From contig DASRFK010000011.1 of the NCBI GenBank assembly GCA_035651635.1, forward strand, positions 19,855-83,854: a stretch of DNA of 64,000 bases, written 5' to 3'. Position numbers and translations under genes: made by a program. Each line of letters opens with the position of its first letter. Position 1 is the stretch's first letter. The notes under the pieces are model-generated. The model had not been told where the DNA came from and searched no databases. It saw only the letters and a list, made by a program, of their open reading frames with translations. This DNA is from JANXQE01 sp035651635. Lineage in GTDB: Bacteria; Verrucomicrobiota; Verrucomicrobiia; Limisphaerales; UBA8199. Below, one piece after another: positions 33,685-42,116 of this stretch.

Positions 33685-34589
33685 GCCGCTTTCAGCTGTG
33701 GTTGTGTCTGAGCCGAGTCCCGCGTTGTGTCGCCGCTGCCGGAATCTTCTCGCTCCCGGTGGAAATTAATCAACCAGCGCTCGATGGAATCGATCACCGC
33801 ATCGGGCGTCGAGGTTCCCGCGGTAATGCCAACCGTGTGCGCGTCCGCCACCCAGGCCGAATGCAGGTCGGCCGCGGTCTGGACGTGGTAAACCTTTTGG
33901 CAATGCTGTGCGCAAGTCCGGACCAGTTCGTGGGTATTGTTGCTATGCGCCCCCCCGATCACGATCACCACATCGCAGCGCTGTGCCAGTTCAACCGCGG
34001 CATTCTGCCGCTGCTTCGTCGGCTGACAAACCGTATCGACCAACCGAACTTCCGAACGAGGAAATCGGCTTCGTATCAACTCGACCAACCGCCGAACACG
34101 CTCGATGGGCTGAGTCGTCTGCGCCGCAACACCAAAACGAGGTCTTTCTTTTAGTTCGAAGACGTCAGCCTCGTTCAGAATGACATCGTAATCCGCCAGA
34201 TCCTCGGTCATGCCCCGCACTTCCACATGATCCCGCTTGCCAATCAGCACCGGGTGATAGCCCTCATGGACCAGCGCCGCCACCGCGCGATGGGCCAGAT
34301 GAACCAGCGGACAAGTTGCTTGCGTCACTTCGAGTCCGCGGGCGCGCGCCTGGCTCATCGCCTTTTCCGACGCCCCATGCGCGGTGATCATCACGCTGGG
34401 CGTGCCCACCTCGGCGGCGCGCGCGGCGAACTGAATGCCCTGGGCGCGCAAACCCGCCAACACCGTCTCGTTGTGAACCAAATCTCCCAGCACCGTGATG
34501 GGACGGCTTTGAGCGGTTTTTAAAGCCAAAGCGATCGCGTCACGAACTCCAAAACACATTCCCAAGTGTTCTGCTCGAATTATTTTCAT
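33681..34589 (-). CDS. ispH: 4-hydroxy-3-methylbut-2-enyl diphosphate reductase
   Basis: 302 aa. Fe-S cluster cysteines in GMCFGVRDAI (C12), TQATCPLVHLAHR and LVDTVCQPTKQRQNA; the active-site TQTT-like AAQTTQPIERV and GGAHSNNTHEL are present, with TAGTSTPDAVIDSIE at the end. Last step of the MEP isoprenoid route, making IPP and DMAPP. A palindrome CTTTGT-N3-ACAAAG lies 41-55 bases upstream of its start, matching one upstream of the neighbouring regulator. Confidence 0.96.
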   Translation of the reverse strand: MKIIRAEHLGMCFGVRDAIALALKTAQSRPITVLGDLVHNETVLAGLRAQGIQFAARAAEVGTPSVMITAHGASEKAMSQARARGLEVTQATCPLVHLAHRAVAALVHEGYHPVLIGKRDHVEVRGMTEDLADYDVILNEADVFELKERPRFGVAAQTTQPIERVRRLVELIRSRFPRSEVRLVDTVCQPTKQRQNAAVELAQRCDVVIVIGGAHSNNTHELVRTCAQHCQKVYHVQTAADLHSAWVADAHTVGITAGTSTPDAVIDSIERWLINFHREREDSGSGDTTRDSAQTQPQLKAA

Positions 34590-34629
34590 AAAGTTTTCTT
34601 TGAATGAATCCCTTTAGAAAGTGGCAAAA

Positions 34630-34644
34630 CTTTGTGCGACAAAG
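34630..34644. promoter_or_regulatory. Palindrome CTTTGT-GCG-ACAAAG (candidate operator, ispH side)
   Basis: Perfect 6-3-6 palindrome upstream of ispH and just downstream of the winged-helix regulator gene. On the minus strand a -35-like TTGGCT lies 9 bases before it. The same half-sites occur at 35624-35638. Confidence 0.65.
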
Positions 34645-34683
34645 TATAAGAACAGCCAAATTGTTTCTGGTTCCGAATCATTT

Positions 34684-34992
34684 CTATTTAGGCTTGGTTT
34701 GCTGGATGATCTGTTCCAGCAGATTGATATAGCTGGCAAAGGCCTTCTTGCCGGCCGCCGTCAAGGAGCAGGTGGTGAGGGGCCGGTTGTTTTGAAACGA
34801 TTTGGTAATGGAAACATACCCGGCCTCCTGGAGAGTGCGGATGTGCGTCGTCAGATTGCCATCGGTCATCTTGAGCGTATCGCGCATTTCGGTGAACGAC
34901 AGCTCCGGCGAGGCCGCCAGCATCGACATAATCGCGAGCCGCCCTTTCTCGTGAATAACGCGATCGAGCTGAAGAAATGCTTCGGCGTTCAC
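34684..34992 (-). CDS. Winged-helix transcriptional regulator (MarR/ArsR-like, HTH_34 type)
   Basis: 102 aa: FLQLDRVIHEKGRLAIMSMLAASPELSFTEMRDTLKMTDGNLTTHIRTLQEAGYVSITKSFQNNRPLTTCSLTAAGKKAFASYINLLEQII. Clear winged-helix with recognition helix TDGNLTTHIRTLQEAGYV and no extra ligand domain, as in small regulators paired with membrane proteins. Start overlaps the upstream membrane protein gene by 4 bases. Probably dimeric and autoregulatory through the CTTTGT-N3-ACAAAG sites. Confidence 0.9.
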   Translation of the reverse strand: MNAEAFLQLDRVIHEKGRLAIMSMLAASPELSFTEMRDTLKMTDGNLTTHIRTLQEAGYVSITKSFQNNRPLTTCSLTAAGKKAFASYINLLEQIIQQTKPK

Positions 34993-35615
34993 GTTTCATT
35001 CCTGCGCTGCTCGGTGAAGTAGAGGTAAATGCCATAGGCCAGATGCAATCCGCCAAACACGGCACCCATCACACAATGTCCATTCATCGCGGTCACCGAG
35101 GCGATGGCCGGGCAGTGCGCTGCCATCAAAGCGCACCCAGATAAAATAAAAAGCCAGCCCAGGAGTTTGATCCCACGGTGCATGAAAAATCCAGCGGCGG
35201 TTAGCGCGCACCCATACAACAGCATCCAGAACGGCGGTAATGAGCCGGTTTGCAGAAACTCCCAGTTCGGACAAACCAGGGCGAGTAACCCGGCAATGGA
35301 GCCGACAAAGAGCGCCGGCATCAACGCTTGTGCTATCCGGCGAGTGGGGGGGGACCAAAAAGGTTCAGACTCCCTCAAGGCCTGACGCCTAACCAGCAGG
35401 AAACTTCCCGCCAACGCCAGCACGCCGACACCGGCCCAGTAGCCGATAAAGGCCTGTGGCGCGTCGATTTTCGCAAACCAGCCAATGAGCCCGGCGACCA
35501 CACCCAAGACCCCGTTGAAAGACATAATTGGGGCGAGAGCCCGGCGATACACGGCGGAACGTTCCATTAAGGTGCGAATCACCTGGAGGTGCTCGGCGGC
35601 CCAATTCGATTCCAT
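34989..35615 (-). CDS. Integral membrane protein paired with winged-helix regulator
   Basis: 208 aa, with about six spans and an N-terminal cytoplasmic helix (SNWAAEHLQVIRTLMERSAVYRRALAPIMSFNGVLGVVAGLIGWF). Unrecognised beyond the common pairing of this protein type with a small winged-helix regulator. The ATG at 35615 lies 8 bases from the palindrome at 35624-35638. Confidence 0.8.
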   Translation of the reverse strand: MESNWAAEHLQVIRTLMERSAVYRRALAPIMSFNGVLGVVAGLIGWFAKIDAPQAFIGYWAGVGVLALAGSFLLVRRQALRESEPFWSPPTRRIAQALMPALFVGSIAGLLALVCPNWEFLQTGSLPPFWMLLYGCALTAAGFFMHRGIKLLGWLFILSGCALMAAHCPAIASVTAMNGHCVMGAVFGGLHLAYGIYLYFTEQRRNET

Positions 35616-35623
35616 GGGTTTAA

Positions 35624-35638
35624 CTTTGTATCACAAAG
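35624..35638. promoter_or_regulatory. Palindrome CTTTGT-ATC-ACAAAG (candidate operator, regulator side)
   Basis: Perfect 6-3-6 palindrome with the same half-sites as 34630-34644. On the minus strand TTGACG lies 7 bases upstream of it, so the palindrome occupies the expected -10 region: binding would block transcription of the membrane protein/regulator operon. Confidence 0.7.
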
Positions 35639-35684
35639 CATATCTCGTCAAGCCCTAAATTAGCTGGTACCGGCGGAGAGGTTC

Positions 35685-35795
35685 GGAGCCCCGGCTTGAG
35701 CCGTTGGGGATTTCCAGCCTGGGTGAGACTCGGCGCGGAGCATTATCGCCGCACCGCCTGAAGGCGCCTGAAGGCGGAACCCCAAACGCTCGGTG
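35685..35795. repeat. Degenerate copy of the GGAGTCCCG/CGGGACTCC repeat
   Basis: GGAGCCCCGGCTTGAGCCG and later CCGCCTGAAGGCG, GGCGGAACCCCAAAC echo the arms of the hairpin element at 45600-45660 but with many changes and a longer centre. It fills most of the gap before the glycosyltransferase gene. Confidence 0.45.
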
Positions 35796-35881
35796 CAGAC
35801 GTGCTTATTTGAGCCCATAAACCGGTGACTCTAGCCTTGATTGGGCTTGCCACTCCGAGGTTGTGCCGTTAGGAACCGGCG

Positions 35882-37018
35882 GTGGTCTTGAATGTGATTT
35901 TGGCCTGCCTGGCCGGCCTGAGCCTTTGCCTGACGTTGTGGCAATGGTGGGTCGCCCGCCGATTTCCTCTGCACCAACGTGCGGAGAAGCCGAGTGTGGT
36001 ACGGGGAGTAACCCTGCTCAAGCCGCTGAAGGGCTCGGATGCAACGACCGAAGCCTGCTTGCGCAGCTGGTTGACGCAGGACTTCCAGGGAGTCGTTCAA
36101 ATCTTGTTTGGAGTTGCCCGGGAGCAGGATTCGGTTTGCGAAATCGTCAAGCGTCTGCTCAGTGAGTTTCCGAAATTGGACGCGCAACTGGTAATCTGCG
36201 GTCCGCTCGCCGGCGCGAATCTGAAGGTTTCGAAATTAATGCAGCTGGAGCGCCTGGCGAAACACGACCTGATCATCGTGAGCGATGCGGATGTGAAGGT
36301 CCCGGCCGACTTTCTCACCAACGCACTCGTCCCTCTGGAGGATTCGCAGGTGGGCCTGGTAAACTGCTTTTATCGGCTGGCCAATCCAGCCAACACGGCG
36401 ATGAAGTGGGAGGCGGTGGCGATCAATGCGGATTTCTGGAGTCAGGTCTTGCAGTCCCAATCTCTCAAGCCGCTCGATTTCGCCCTCGGGGCCGTGATGG
36501 CGATGCGGCGGAAGCAATTGATGCAGATTGGCGGTTTTGCGGCGTTCGCGGATTGCCTGGCCGACGATTATCAATTAGGGAAACGCATCGCCGCGCAAGG
36601 CAATCGCATTGTGCTCTGTCCGATTGTGGTGGAATGCTGGTCCGAGCCGATGAACTGGACGGCGGTCTGGAAACATCAGCTGCGGTGGGCACGAACGATC
36701 CGCGTCTGCCAGCCCTGGCCCTATTTCTTCAGTATCTTGAGCAACGCGACGCTCTGGCCCGTACTGGTCCTCGGTTCCAATCATTCTCGACTGGCGGTGC
36801 TCTGTGTTAGCGCATGCATCCTGGTCCGAATCGCCACCGCCCTGAATCTGCAAAGCAAGCTGACCCAAACGCCAATCCAGTTCAGCTATGGCTTCATGGT
36901 GCCGCTGAAGGATTTGCTCCAAACGGCGATATGGTTGTTGGCGTTCCTGGGCAATCGCATTGAATGGCGTGGCGAAAAAATGCGTCTGCGGCCCGATGGG
37001 ACTCTAGTGCGAAGCTGA
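35882..37018 (+). CDS. GT21-type glycosyltransferase (HpnI / ceramide glucosyltransferase-like)
   Basis: 378 aa from GTG 35882. N-terminal membrane anchor (LNVILACLAGLSLCLTLWQWW), GT-A domain with VTLLKPLKGSD, SDADVKVP (134-137), acceptor-site D228-D229 in LADDYQLGKRI, and QLRWART (Q266xxRW269), the D1-D2-D3-(Q/R)xxRW set of GT21. C-terminal spans follow. HpnI homologues add GlcNAc to bacteriohopanetetrol; others act on sphingolipids. Which lipid is used cannot be told here. Confidence 0.88.
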   Translation: MVLNVILACLAGLSLCLTLWQWWVARRFPLHQRAEKPSVVRGVTLLKPLKGSDATTEACLRSWLTQDFQGVVQILFGVAREQDSVCEIVKRLLSEFPKLDAQLVICGPLAGANLKVSKLMQLERLAKHDLIIVSDADVKVPADFLTNALVPLEDSQVGLVNCFYRLANPANTAMKWEAVAINADFWSQVLQSQSLKPLDFALGAVMAMRRKQLMQIGGFAAFADCLADDYQLGKRIAAQGNRIVLCPIVVECWSEPMNWTAVWKHQLRWARTIRVCQPWPYFFSILSNATLWPVLVLGSNHSRLAVLCVSACILVRIATALNLQSKLTQTPIQFSYGFMVPLKDLLQTAIWLLAFLGNRIEWRGEKMRLRPDGTLVRS

Positions 37019-37155
37019 AGCCCCAGGCCGGCTGCGATTGCAGGGCGCAAGTTAGGTTGCATGCAACTTGTAACCTGTAACTTTGCAAACTTCAACCGGG
37101 CTGACCCGATTAAAGGTAGCTTGTCAAACGAGCGGGATTCAGGCATACCGGCGCC

Positions 37156-37944
37156 ATGACCAAGTGGTTCTTACTGTGCGGAACGCTACTGGTGTGTTCG
37201 GCAGGCGCGGCGCAGTTCAAACTGGACACATTGAAGATCGGCACCACCACCTACAGCAATGTAACGGTTCTGGGCGCCAATACGACGGACCTTTACTTCA
37301 GCCATGCCAATGGCTTTGCCAACGTGAAGCTCAAATACGTTGGTCCGGAGCTGCAAAAACGCTTTGATTACAACGCAAAAGCGGCCGAGGAAGCCGAGAA
37401 GCGGCAGGTCGAAAATGAAATCCTTTATCAAACCGCCTTGGCCCACACTGGCAGCCCCCGGCCTGGCAACGCGGCGACGCCCGCCAAGCCTTTAATCGGT
37501 TCGGAAACGGGTCTGGCGGATCCGATTTCCGATAAGTCGCTGCTTGGCAAGCCGGGTCCAACTGTGCAAGTGGACAAATGGCTGGGCGACAAACCCGCTT
37601 TGGAAGGCAAGTTCGTGCTCATCAATTTTTGGGCCACCTGGAGTGCTCCCTCCCGGCAGTACATACCCGAGTTGAACGCGCTGCAAAAAAAGTATTCCGA
37701 GAAACTGGTGGTGGTCGGTATCAGCGCTGACCCTGAAAACGAGGTGGCCGATATGACCGACCCGCGTATCGAGTACGCTTCCGGCCTCGATTCCAAAGCC
37801 AAACTCACCGCGGCAGCCGGGGTCACCAGCATTCCTTGCGTCCTTCTCGTCGATCCCAAAGGCATAGTTCTTTATCAGGGCCATCCGGCGGCGCTCACGG
37901 AGAGAAGGCTGCAGGCTATTTTAGCTCGCCCGACCGAAGAGTAG
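37156..37944 (+). CDS. Thioredoxin-fold (TlpA-like) secreted protein without CxxC
   Basis: 262 aa with signal peptide (MTKWFLLCGTLLVCSAGAAQ). Residues 20-120 are a separate N-terminal region; residues about 130-258 are a TlpA/AhpC-TSA-like thioredoxin fold: GKFVLINFWATW, LNALQKKYSEKLVVVGISAD, VTSIPCVLLVDPKGIVLYQGH. The redox motif normally WCxxC reads W162-S-A-P-S166, so both active cysteines are serine; SIPC beside the cis-proline retains a cysteine. Disulfide chemistry of the usual kind is unlikely. Periplasmic. Confidence 0.85.
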   Translation: MTKWFLLCGTLLVCSAGAAQFKLDTLKIGTTTYSNVTVLGANTTDLYFSHANGFANVKLKYVGPELQKRFDYNAKAAEEAEKRQVENEILYQTALAHTGSPRPGNAATPAKPLIGSETGLADPISDKSLLGKPGPTVQVDKWLGDKPALEGKFVLINFWATWSAPSRQYIPELNALQKKYSEKLVVVGISADPENEVADMTDPRIEYASGLDSKAKLTAAAGVTSIPCVLLVDPKGIVLYQGHPAALTERRLQAILARPTEE

Positions 37945-38144
37945 TCCGCCGCGGCTGGCAACTCCTTCCACCGCCGTTCCGAAACCCCGCAGCGAAAGCT
38001 CGAAGGAGCCCCGCATTTCGCGCAGCCTAAATTGAAGAAGCGTGGCGCGCGACCGGATGCCTGGGGTTATTTTCCGGACCCGCTTGGGGTTTAGCCCCCC
38101 TTCCTCGATCTCGCCACAAGAACGAAAATCGCTGCCGGGCATTT

Positions 38145-40127
38145 TTGATGGATAGAAATCGCAGTGGCTGGCGCGATGTACAACTGCCGAAAGAGGTGAT
38201 TCGGTTCGCGCTGTGTTGTTTAGTCCTGTTCACCGCCTCTGTCGCCAAAGCAGATTCGACCTATGTATACGCGGTCCAGATTAGCGCGGAGGTGCAAACC
38301 AACCCGCCCCAAATCCGACTGAAATGGGAGCCGGATCCTTACGGCGCCACTAACTACCTGGTTTACCGCAAAGCCAAGCAGGATAGTTCCTGGGGCGCGC
38401 CGATCGCCTTGTTGCCGGGCTATGCAACCAATTTCTTCGATGGCTCCATCGCGATTAACACTAATTACGAATACCAAATTGTTAAGCGGGCAAGCCTGGG
38501 CTACACCGGTTACGGCTACATCTTCGCCGGCGTCCAAGCGCCCGCCATTGAGAACCGGGGCACGGTCGTGTTGGTGGTCGCGCAAGAATCCACGGCCGGC
38601 TTAACCAACGAATTGGCGCAACTGGAAGAGGACCTGGTGGGTGACGGCTGGGGTGTAATTCGCCACGACGTTTCCAGCAACGACACACCGCAGGCTGTCC
38701 GCGGTTTGATCATAAATGATTACAGGTCGGATCCGACCAACGTGAATACCGTTTTCCTGCTCGGCCACGTTCCCATTCTGCAGTCCGGTTATATGAACTA
38801 CGACGGCCACGGAGCCCGCCCCATGCCCGCCGACGCTTATTATGGCGAGATGAATAACGATTGGCCGACCAACCCGACCAACAGTCCGAACTACCTGCCT
38901 TCGGATGTCGCCTTAATGGTAGGCCGCGTGGATTTGGCAAACATGCCTGGCGCGCAGTCCCTCACTCCCTGGCCGAACGAAGTAGAACTGGTGCGGAACT
39001 ATCTGCACAAAGAACATCAATGGCGCACAGCGCAACTGTCGGTGCCCCGACGAGCGCTAATGGGCAACCGGCGGGGCGACGAAAACGGGCTGGCGGTCGC
39101 TGCCAGCGGTTACCGCGCGTTCGAGCCACTGGTCGGTCCGGGAACCACGATCGAGGCCAACATTGATGACACTGCGCCAGCCGCCCAAAGGTGGTCCTCA
39201 ATGCTGCAGACGGGACAATATCTTTGGGCCTATGGCTGTGGTGGGGGACAAGACACAGCCATTGGGTACCTGGGGACCCATTCCACCGATTACGAGGTTT
39301 GGAGCACCGACCTGGTGGACGGAAATGCGCACGCGGTTTTCGTGATGGTATTTGGCAGTCACTTGGGCAACTGGGATCACACCGACAATATCATGCGCGC
39401 GGTACTGGCGACCCCGCAGACGGGTTTGGCCTGCTGCATGTCGGGCGAACCGCACTGGTTCTTTCATCATATGGCTTTGGGCGAGACGCTCGGCTACAGC
39501 ACACGGCTCACAATGAACAACCGCACCCTGTATCAAACCCAAAGCAACCTCTTCCCGCGAGCCGTTTACATTGCCTTGATGGGCGATCCAACCCTCCGCC
39601 AGGAACCACTGCTGCCACCTTCCAGCCTTGATGCCGCAGCCGACGCCGCCGGTGTCCACCTGACCTGGACCTATTCCGGCCCATCGGGAACGACTTATAA
39701 TCTTTACCGCTCAACATCGTCCTCAGGTCCATTCGCCCGGCTCAACTCCGCGCCGATTTCAGGTGCGACATTCACTGATGTCACCGCGGCCCCCGGCAAC
39801 TACACGTATATGGTTCGAGCCATGGTCCTGCAGACGAACTTCAGCGGAAGCTACTTCGATCTGAGTGAGGGGATCTTCGCCCATGTGACGATCACCGCGC
39901 CGGCAACTCCTATCGTCCTGCAACTCAGCGCCGAGACTAACCAGGTCACCCTCACCTGGCCGAGTCAGGCTGGTGTCCTGTACCAAGTCGAGACGACGGC
40001 GATGCCAGCGCCGGGCGCCTGGCAACCGCTCGGCCCACCGATGTCCGCCACGGGGTCAACCAGTTCCTGGTCGGTGCCCATCACCAATACGGCAGGCGCA
40101 CATTTCTATCGGGTAGTCAGTCCGTAA
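38145..40127 (+). CDS. Large secreted protein, C25-peptidase-like fold with FN3-type modules (paralogue A)
   Basis: 660 aa with an N-terminal signal (RFALCCLVLFTASVAKA). Residues about 40-110 form an FN3-like module (PPQIRLKWEPDPYGATNYLVYRK); 130-500 show a gingipain/C25-like pattern (VFLLGHVPIL, ADAYYGEMN, VALMVGRVDLANM, LWAYGCGGGQDT, FVMVFGSHLGNW, GDPTLRQ); an FN3-like repeat (HLTWTYSGPSGTTYNLYRS) and a C-terminal beta module ending HFYRVVSP follow. At the positions expected for the C25 His and Cys there are C365 and H406. Strongly similar to the product at 43597-45576. Role unknown. Confidence 0.75.
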   Translation: MMDRNRSGWRDVQLPKEVIRFALCCLVLFTASVAKADSTYVYAVQISAEVQTNPPQIRLKWEPDPYGATNYLVYRKAKQDSSWGAPIALLPGYATNFFDGSIAINTNYEYQIVKRASLGYTGYGYIFAGVQAPAIENRGTVVLVVAQESTAGLTNELAQLEEDLVGDGWGVIRHDVSSNDTPQAVRGLIINDYRSDPTNVNTVFLLGHVPILQSGYMNYDGHGARPMPADAYYGEMNNDWPTNPTNSPNYLPSDVALMVGRVDLANMPGAQSLTPWPNEVELVRNYLHKEHQWRTAQLSVPRRALMGNRRGDENGLAVAASGYRAFEPLVGPGTTIEANIDDTAPAAQRWSSMLQTGQYLWAYGCGGGQDTAIGYLGTHSTDYEVWSTDLVDGNAHAVFVMVFGSHLGNWDHTDNIMRAVLATPQTGLACCMSGEPHWFFHHMALGETLGYSTRLTMNNRTLYQTQSNLFPRAVYIALMGDPTLRQEPLLPPSSLDAAADAAGVHLTWTYSGPSGTTYNLYRSTSSSGPFARLNSAPISGATFTDVTAAPGNYTYMVRAMVLQTNFSGSYFDLSEGIFAHVTITAPATPIVLQLSAETNQVTLTWPSQAGVLYQVETTAMPAPGAWQPLGPPMSATGSTSSWSVPITNTAGAHFYRVVSP

Positions 40128-40225
40128 GAGCGTGTCTTAAAATACCGGCGTTGGCGTGGACGCCTGGGTTTGGAGTCTCCTTCAAGCGGTTTCGGCGCCC
40201 GGCCGCCTAAAGGCAATCGCCAACG
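40128..40225. repeat. Hairpin repeat following paralogue A
   Basis: Begins AGAGCGTGTCTTAAAAT right after the stop codon, then TTTGGAGTCTCCTTCAAGC and CGGCCGCCTAAAGGC. Shares its left end with the elements at 63640 and 63791 and its core with 45600-45660. Confidence 0.65.
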
Positions 40226-40268
40226 AAAGGAGGCTTTCCATTGAGGCTCATGCCGAGTAAAAGACGGT

Positions 40269-40712
40269 ATGACTTCCAAGCGCTTCCTTCTCCTGCTGGT
40301 CCCTTTCTTGGCTCTTATTACTCTGGCCGGCGCTCCGTCCCCGGACTCGGGTGTCATTCACATCGATCATGATAAAGTGGCGGCGGTCTTTGCTCGGGGC
40401 GGCCCGCTTCTAAATACAAATAACTTGAAGGTGCTGGCGTTGCGCCGCGACGGGCCGGGCGAAGTGGAGATTCACGAGCACGACACGGACGTTTTATATG
40501 TGCTCGAAGGTTCAGCAACGCTGGTAACCGGCGGCAGGCCGAACGAACCGCGGGTAACAAGCCCAGGCGAGACACGGGCCGGGAGTATCACGGGCGGAGT
40601 AGACCGGCAACTCGCCAAAGGCGACGTTATGGTTATTCCCAATGGAGTGCCGCACTGGTTTAAAGAGGTTAAACCGCCGTTTCTTTACTTCATGGTTAAA
40701 GCCGCCCAATAA
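40269..40712 (+). CDS. Secreted cupin-domain protein
   Basis: 147 aa. Signal peptide (FLLLLVPFLALITLAGA) followed by one cupin barrel: EVEIHEHDTDVLYVLEGSATLVTGG (motif 1, His/Glu-type metal ligands) and LAKGDVMVIPNGVPHWFKEV (motif 2, His). Metal-dependent small-molecule binding or catalysis is typical; substrate unknown. First of three tightly packed genes with the BASS transporter (11-base gap) and an enolase-superfamily protein. Confidence 0.88.
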   Translation: MTSKRFLLLLVPFLALITLAGAPSPDSGVIHIDHDKVAAVFARGGPLLNTNNLKVLALRRDGPGEVEIHEHDTDVLYVLEGSATLVTGGRPNEPRVTSPGETRAGSITGGVDRQLAKGDVMVIPNGVPHWFKEVKPPFLYFMVKAAQ

Positions 40713-40723
40713 CCCTCGTCGCC

Positions 40724-42112
40724 GTGAGCGCATCGGATTTTCCCGCAAAGCCGCCGGCGAACGCCGGCCCTAGAATCCTACGGCTGATCACGGCGGGATT
40801 AGCCGCTGGCGCGTTCGGAATTGCCGCCGCACTGTTCTGGAGCCGTCAGCTTTGGCTCGGACCGTGTCTGGTCGTTTTTCTTGGCCTGCTCGCCGTCGCC
40901 TTGCGAGCACAAACCAGCCTGCGTAGCTTCGCGTTTACGGCATGGGTCCTGGCGTTTGTGACGGCGGCCATGGTGTGGCCAGGGGCCTTCGGCAACTGGT
41001 TCGGATACGACCTTAGGTTCCTGATCGTCCCTCTGGTCCAGGTCATCATGTTCGGCATGGGCACAAAGTTGAGCGCGCAGGACTTTGTGCGAGTCCTGAC
41101 CATGCCGCGGCCGGTATTAATTGGAGTTACGCTGCATTTCGGGGTAATGCCGTTAACCGGCTGGGCGATTGCCCGGCTGTTCGGATTTGCGCCCGAGATT
41201 GCTGCCGGCGTGATCCTGGTCGGCTCGGTTTCCAGCGGTGTCGCCTCGAATGTTATCGTGTTCCTGGCCCGCGGGAACGTGGCCCTGGCTGTTACCGTGA
41301 CGGCGTGCTCGACACTTGTGTCGCCCCTCATGACTCCATTCCTGATGAAGACTCTGGCCGCCAGGTTGGTCCCAATCGATTTCTTGGCCATGATGATCGA
41401 GGTACTTAACATGGTAATCGTGCCGGTCGTAGCCGGCCTGGTCGCCCATCGCATCTTGTACGGTTCCGGTCGCTGGGTGAACTCGGCAAAGCACCTGAGC
41501 GTGATTGCGCTCGGCGGGCTGGGGCTGACCGCGGCAGCGGCTCTTTCGCCACCGGGCTACGTTCATGCATTGCTCTCACTGGGCCGTGGGGCCGTTCTGG
41601 CTTCTGCTTTGATCGGTTTAGTGGCGCTGACAAAACTGGTTATATCGATCTGGCTGCGCGGGCCGCGCGACTGGATGGAGCAGGCGCTACCCGCGGTTTC
41701 AATGGCCGGGATTTGTCTGATCATCGCCATTATCGCGGCCCGGTCACGAGACCGGTTGCTGGCAGTGGGTTGGCTGCTGCTGCTGGCCGCGATGCTGCAT
41801 AACGCCGTCGGCTATTTGCTGGGATACTGGTTCGCGCGCGCGGCGCGACTGGACGAAAGTGCCTGCCGGACCATCGCAGTGGAAGTTGGAATGCAAAACG
41901 GTGGTATGGCGACGGGGCTGGCGATGAGCGTTCTGCAAAGCGCCGACGCTGCGCTGGCGCCGGCGATCTTCGGCACCTGGATGAATATCTCCGGATCGGT
42001 CCTGGCGAGTTGGTGGCGACGGCGCCCCGTCCCGTCGAAACAAACCACGGCGGACACTGCGATTTCCCCGGCAGCGAACGCCTCATCCCCCAGAACAGCG
42101 ATCTCAAAATGA
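40724..42112 (+). CDS. BASS-family (bile acid:sodium symporter-like) transporter
   Basis: 462 aa from GTG 40724, about 10-11 spans. BASS-type features include FLIVPLVQVIMFGMGTKLSAQDFVRVLTMPRPVLIGVTLHFGVMPLTGWA, GVILVGSVSSGVASNVIVFLARGNVALAVTVTACSTLVSPLMTP and the late EVGMQNGGMATGLAM. Secondary Na+-coupled uptake of an organic anion is the family role; substrate unknown. Disordered C-terminus of about 40 residues. Gap of 4 bases to the next gene. Confidence 0.9.
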   Translation: MSASDFPAKPPANAGPRILRLITAGLAAGAFGIAAALFWSRQLWLGPCLVVFLGLLAVALRAQTSLRSFAFTAWVLAFVTAAMVWPGAFGNWFGYDLRFLIVPLVQVIMFGMGTKLSAQDFVRVLTMPRPVLIGVTLHFGVMPLTGWAIARLFGFAPEIAAGVILVGSVSSGVASNVIVFLARGNVALAVTVTACSTLVSPLMTPFLMKTLAARLVPIDFLAMMIEVLNMVIVPVVAGLVAHRILYGSGRWVNSAKHLSVIALGGLGLTAAAALSPPGYVHALLSLGRGAVLASALIGLVALTKLVISIWLRGPRDWMEQALPAVSMAGICLIIAIIAARSRDRLLAVGWLLLLAAMLHNAVGYLLGYWFARAARLDESACRTIAVEVGMQNGGMATGLAMSVLQSADAALAPAIFGTWMNISGSVLASWWRRRPVPSKQTTADTAISPAANASSPRTAISK

Positions 42113-42116
42113 ACTT

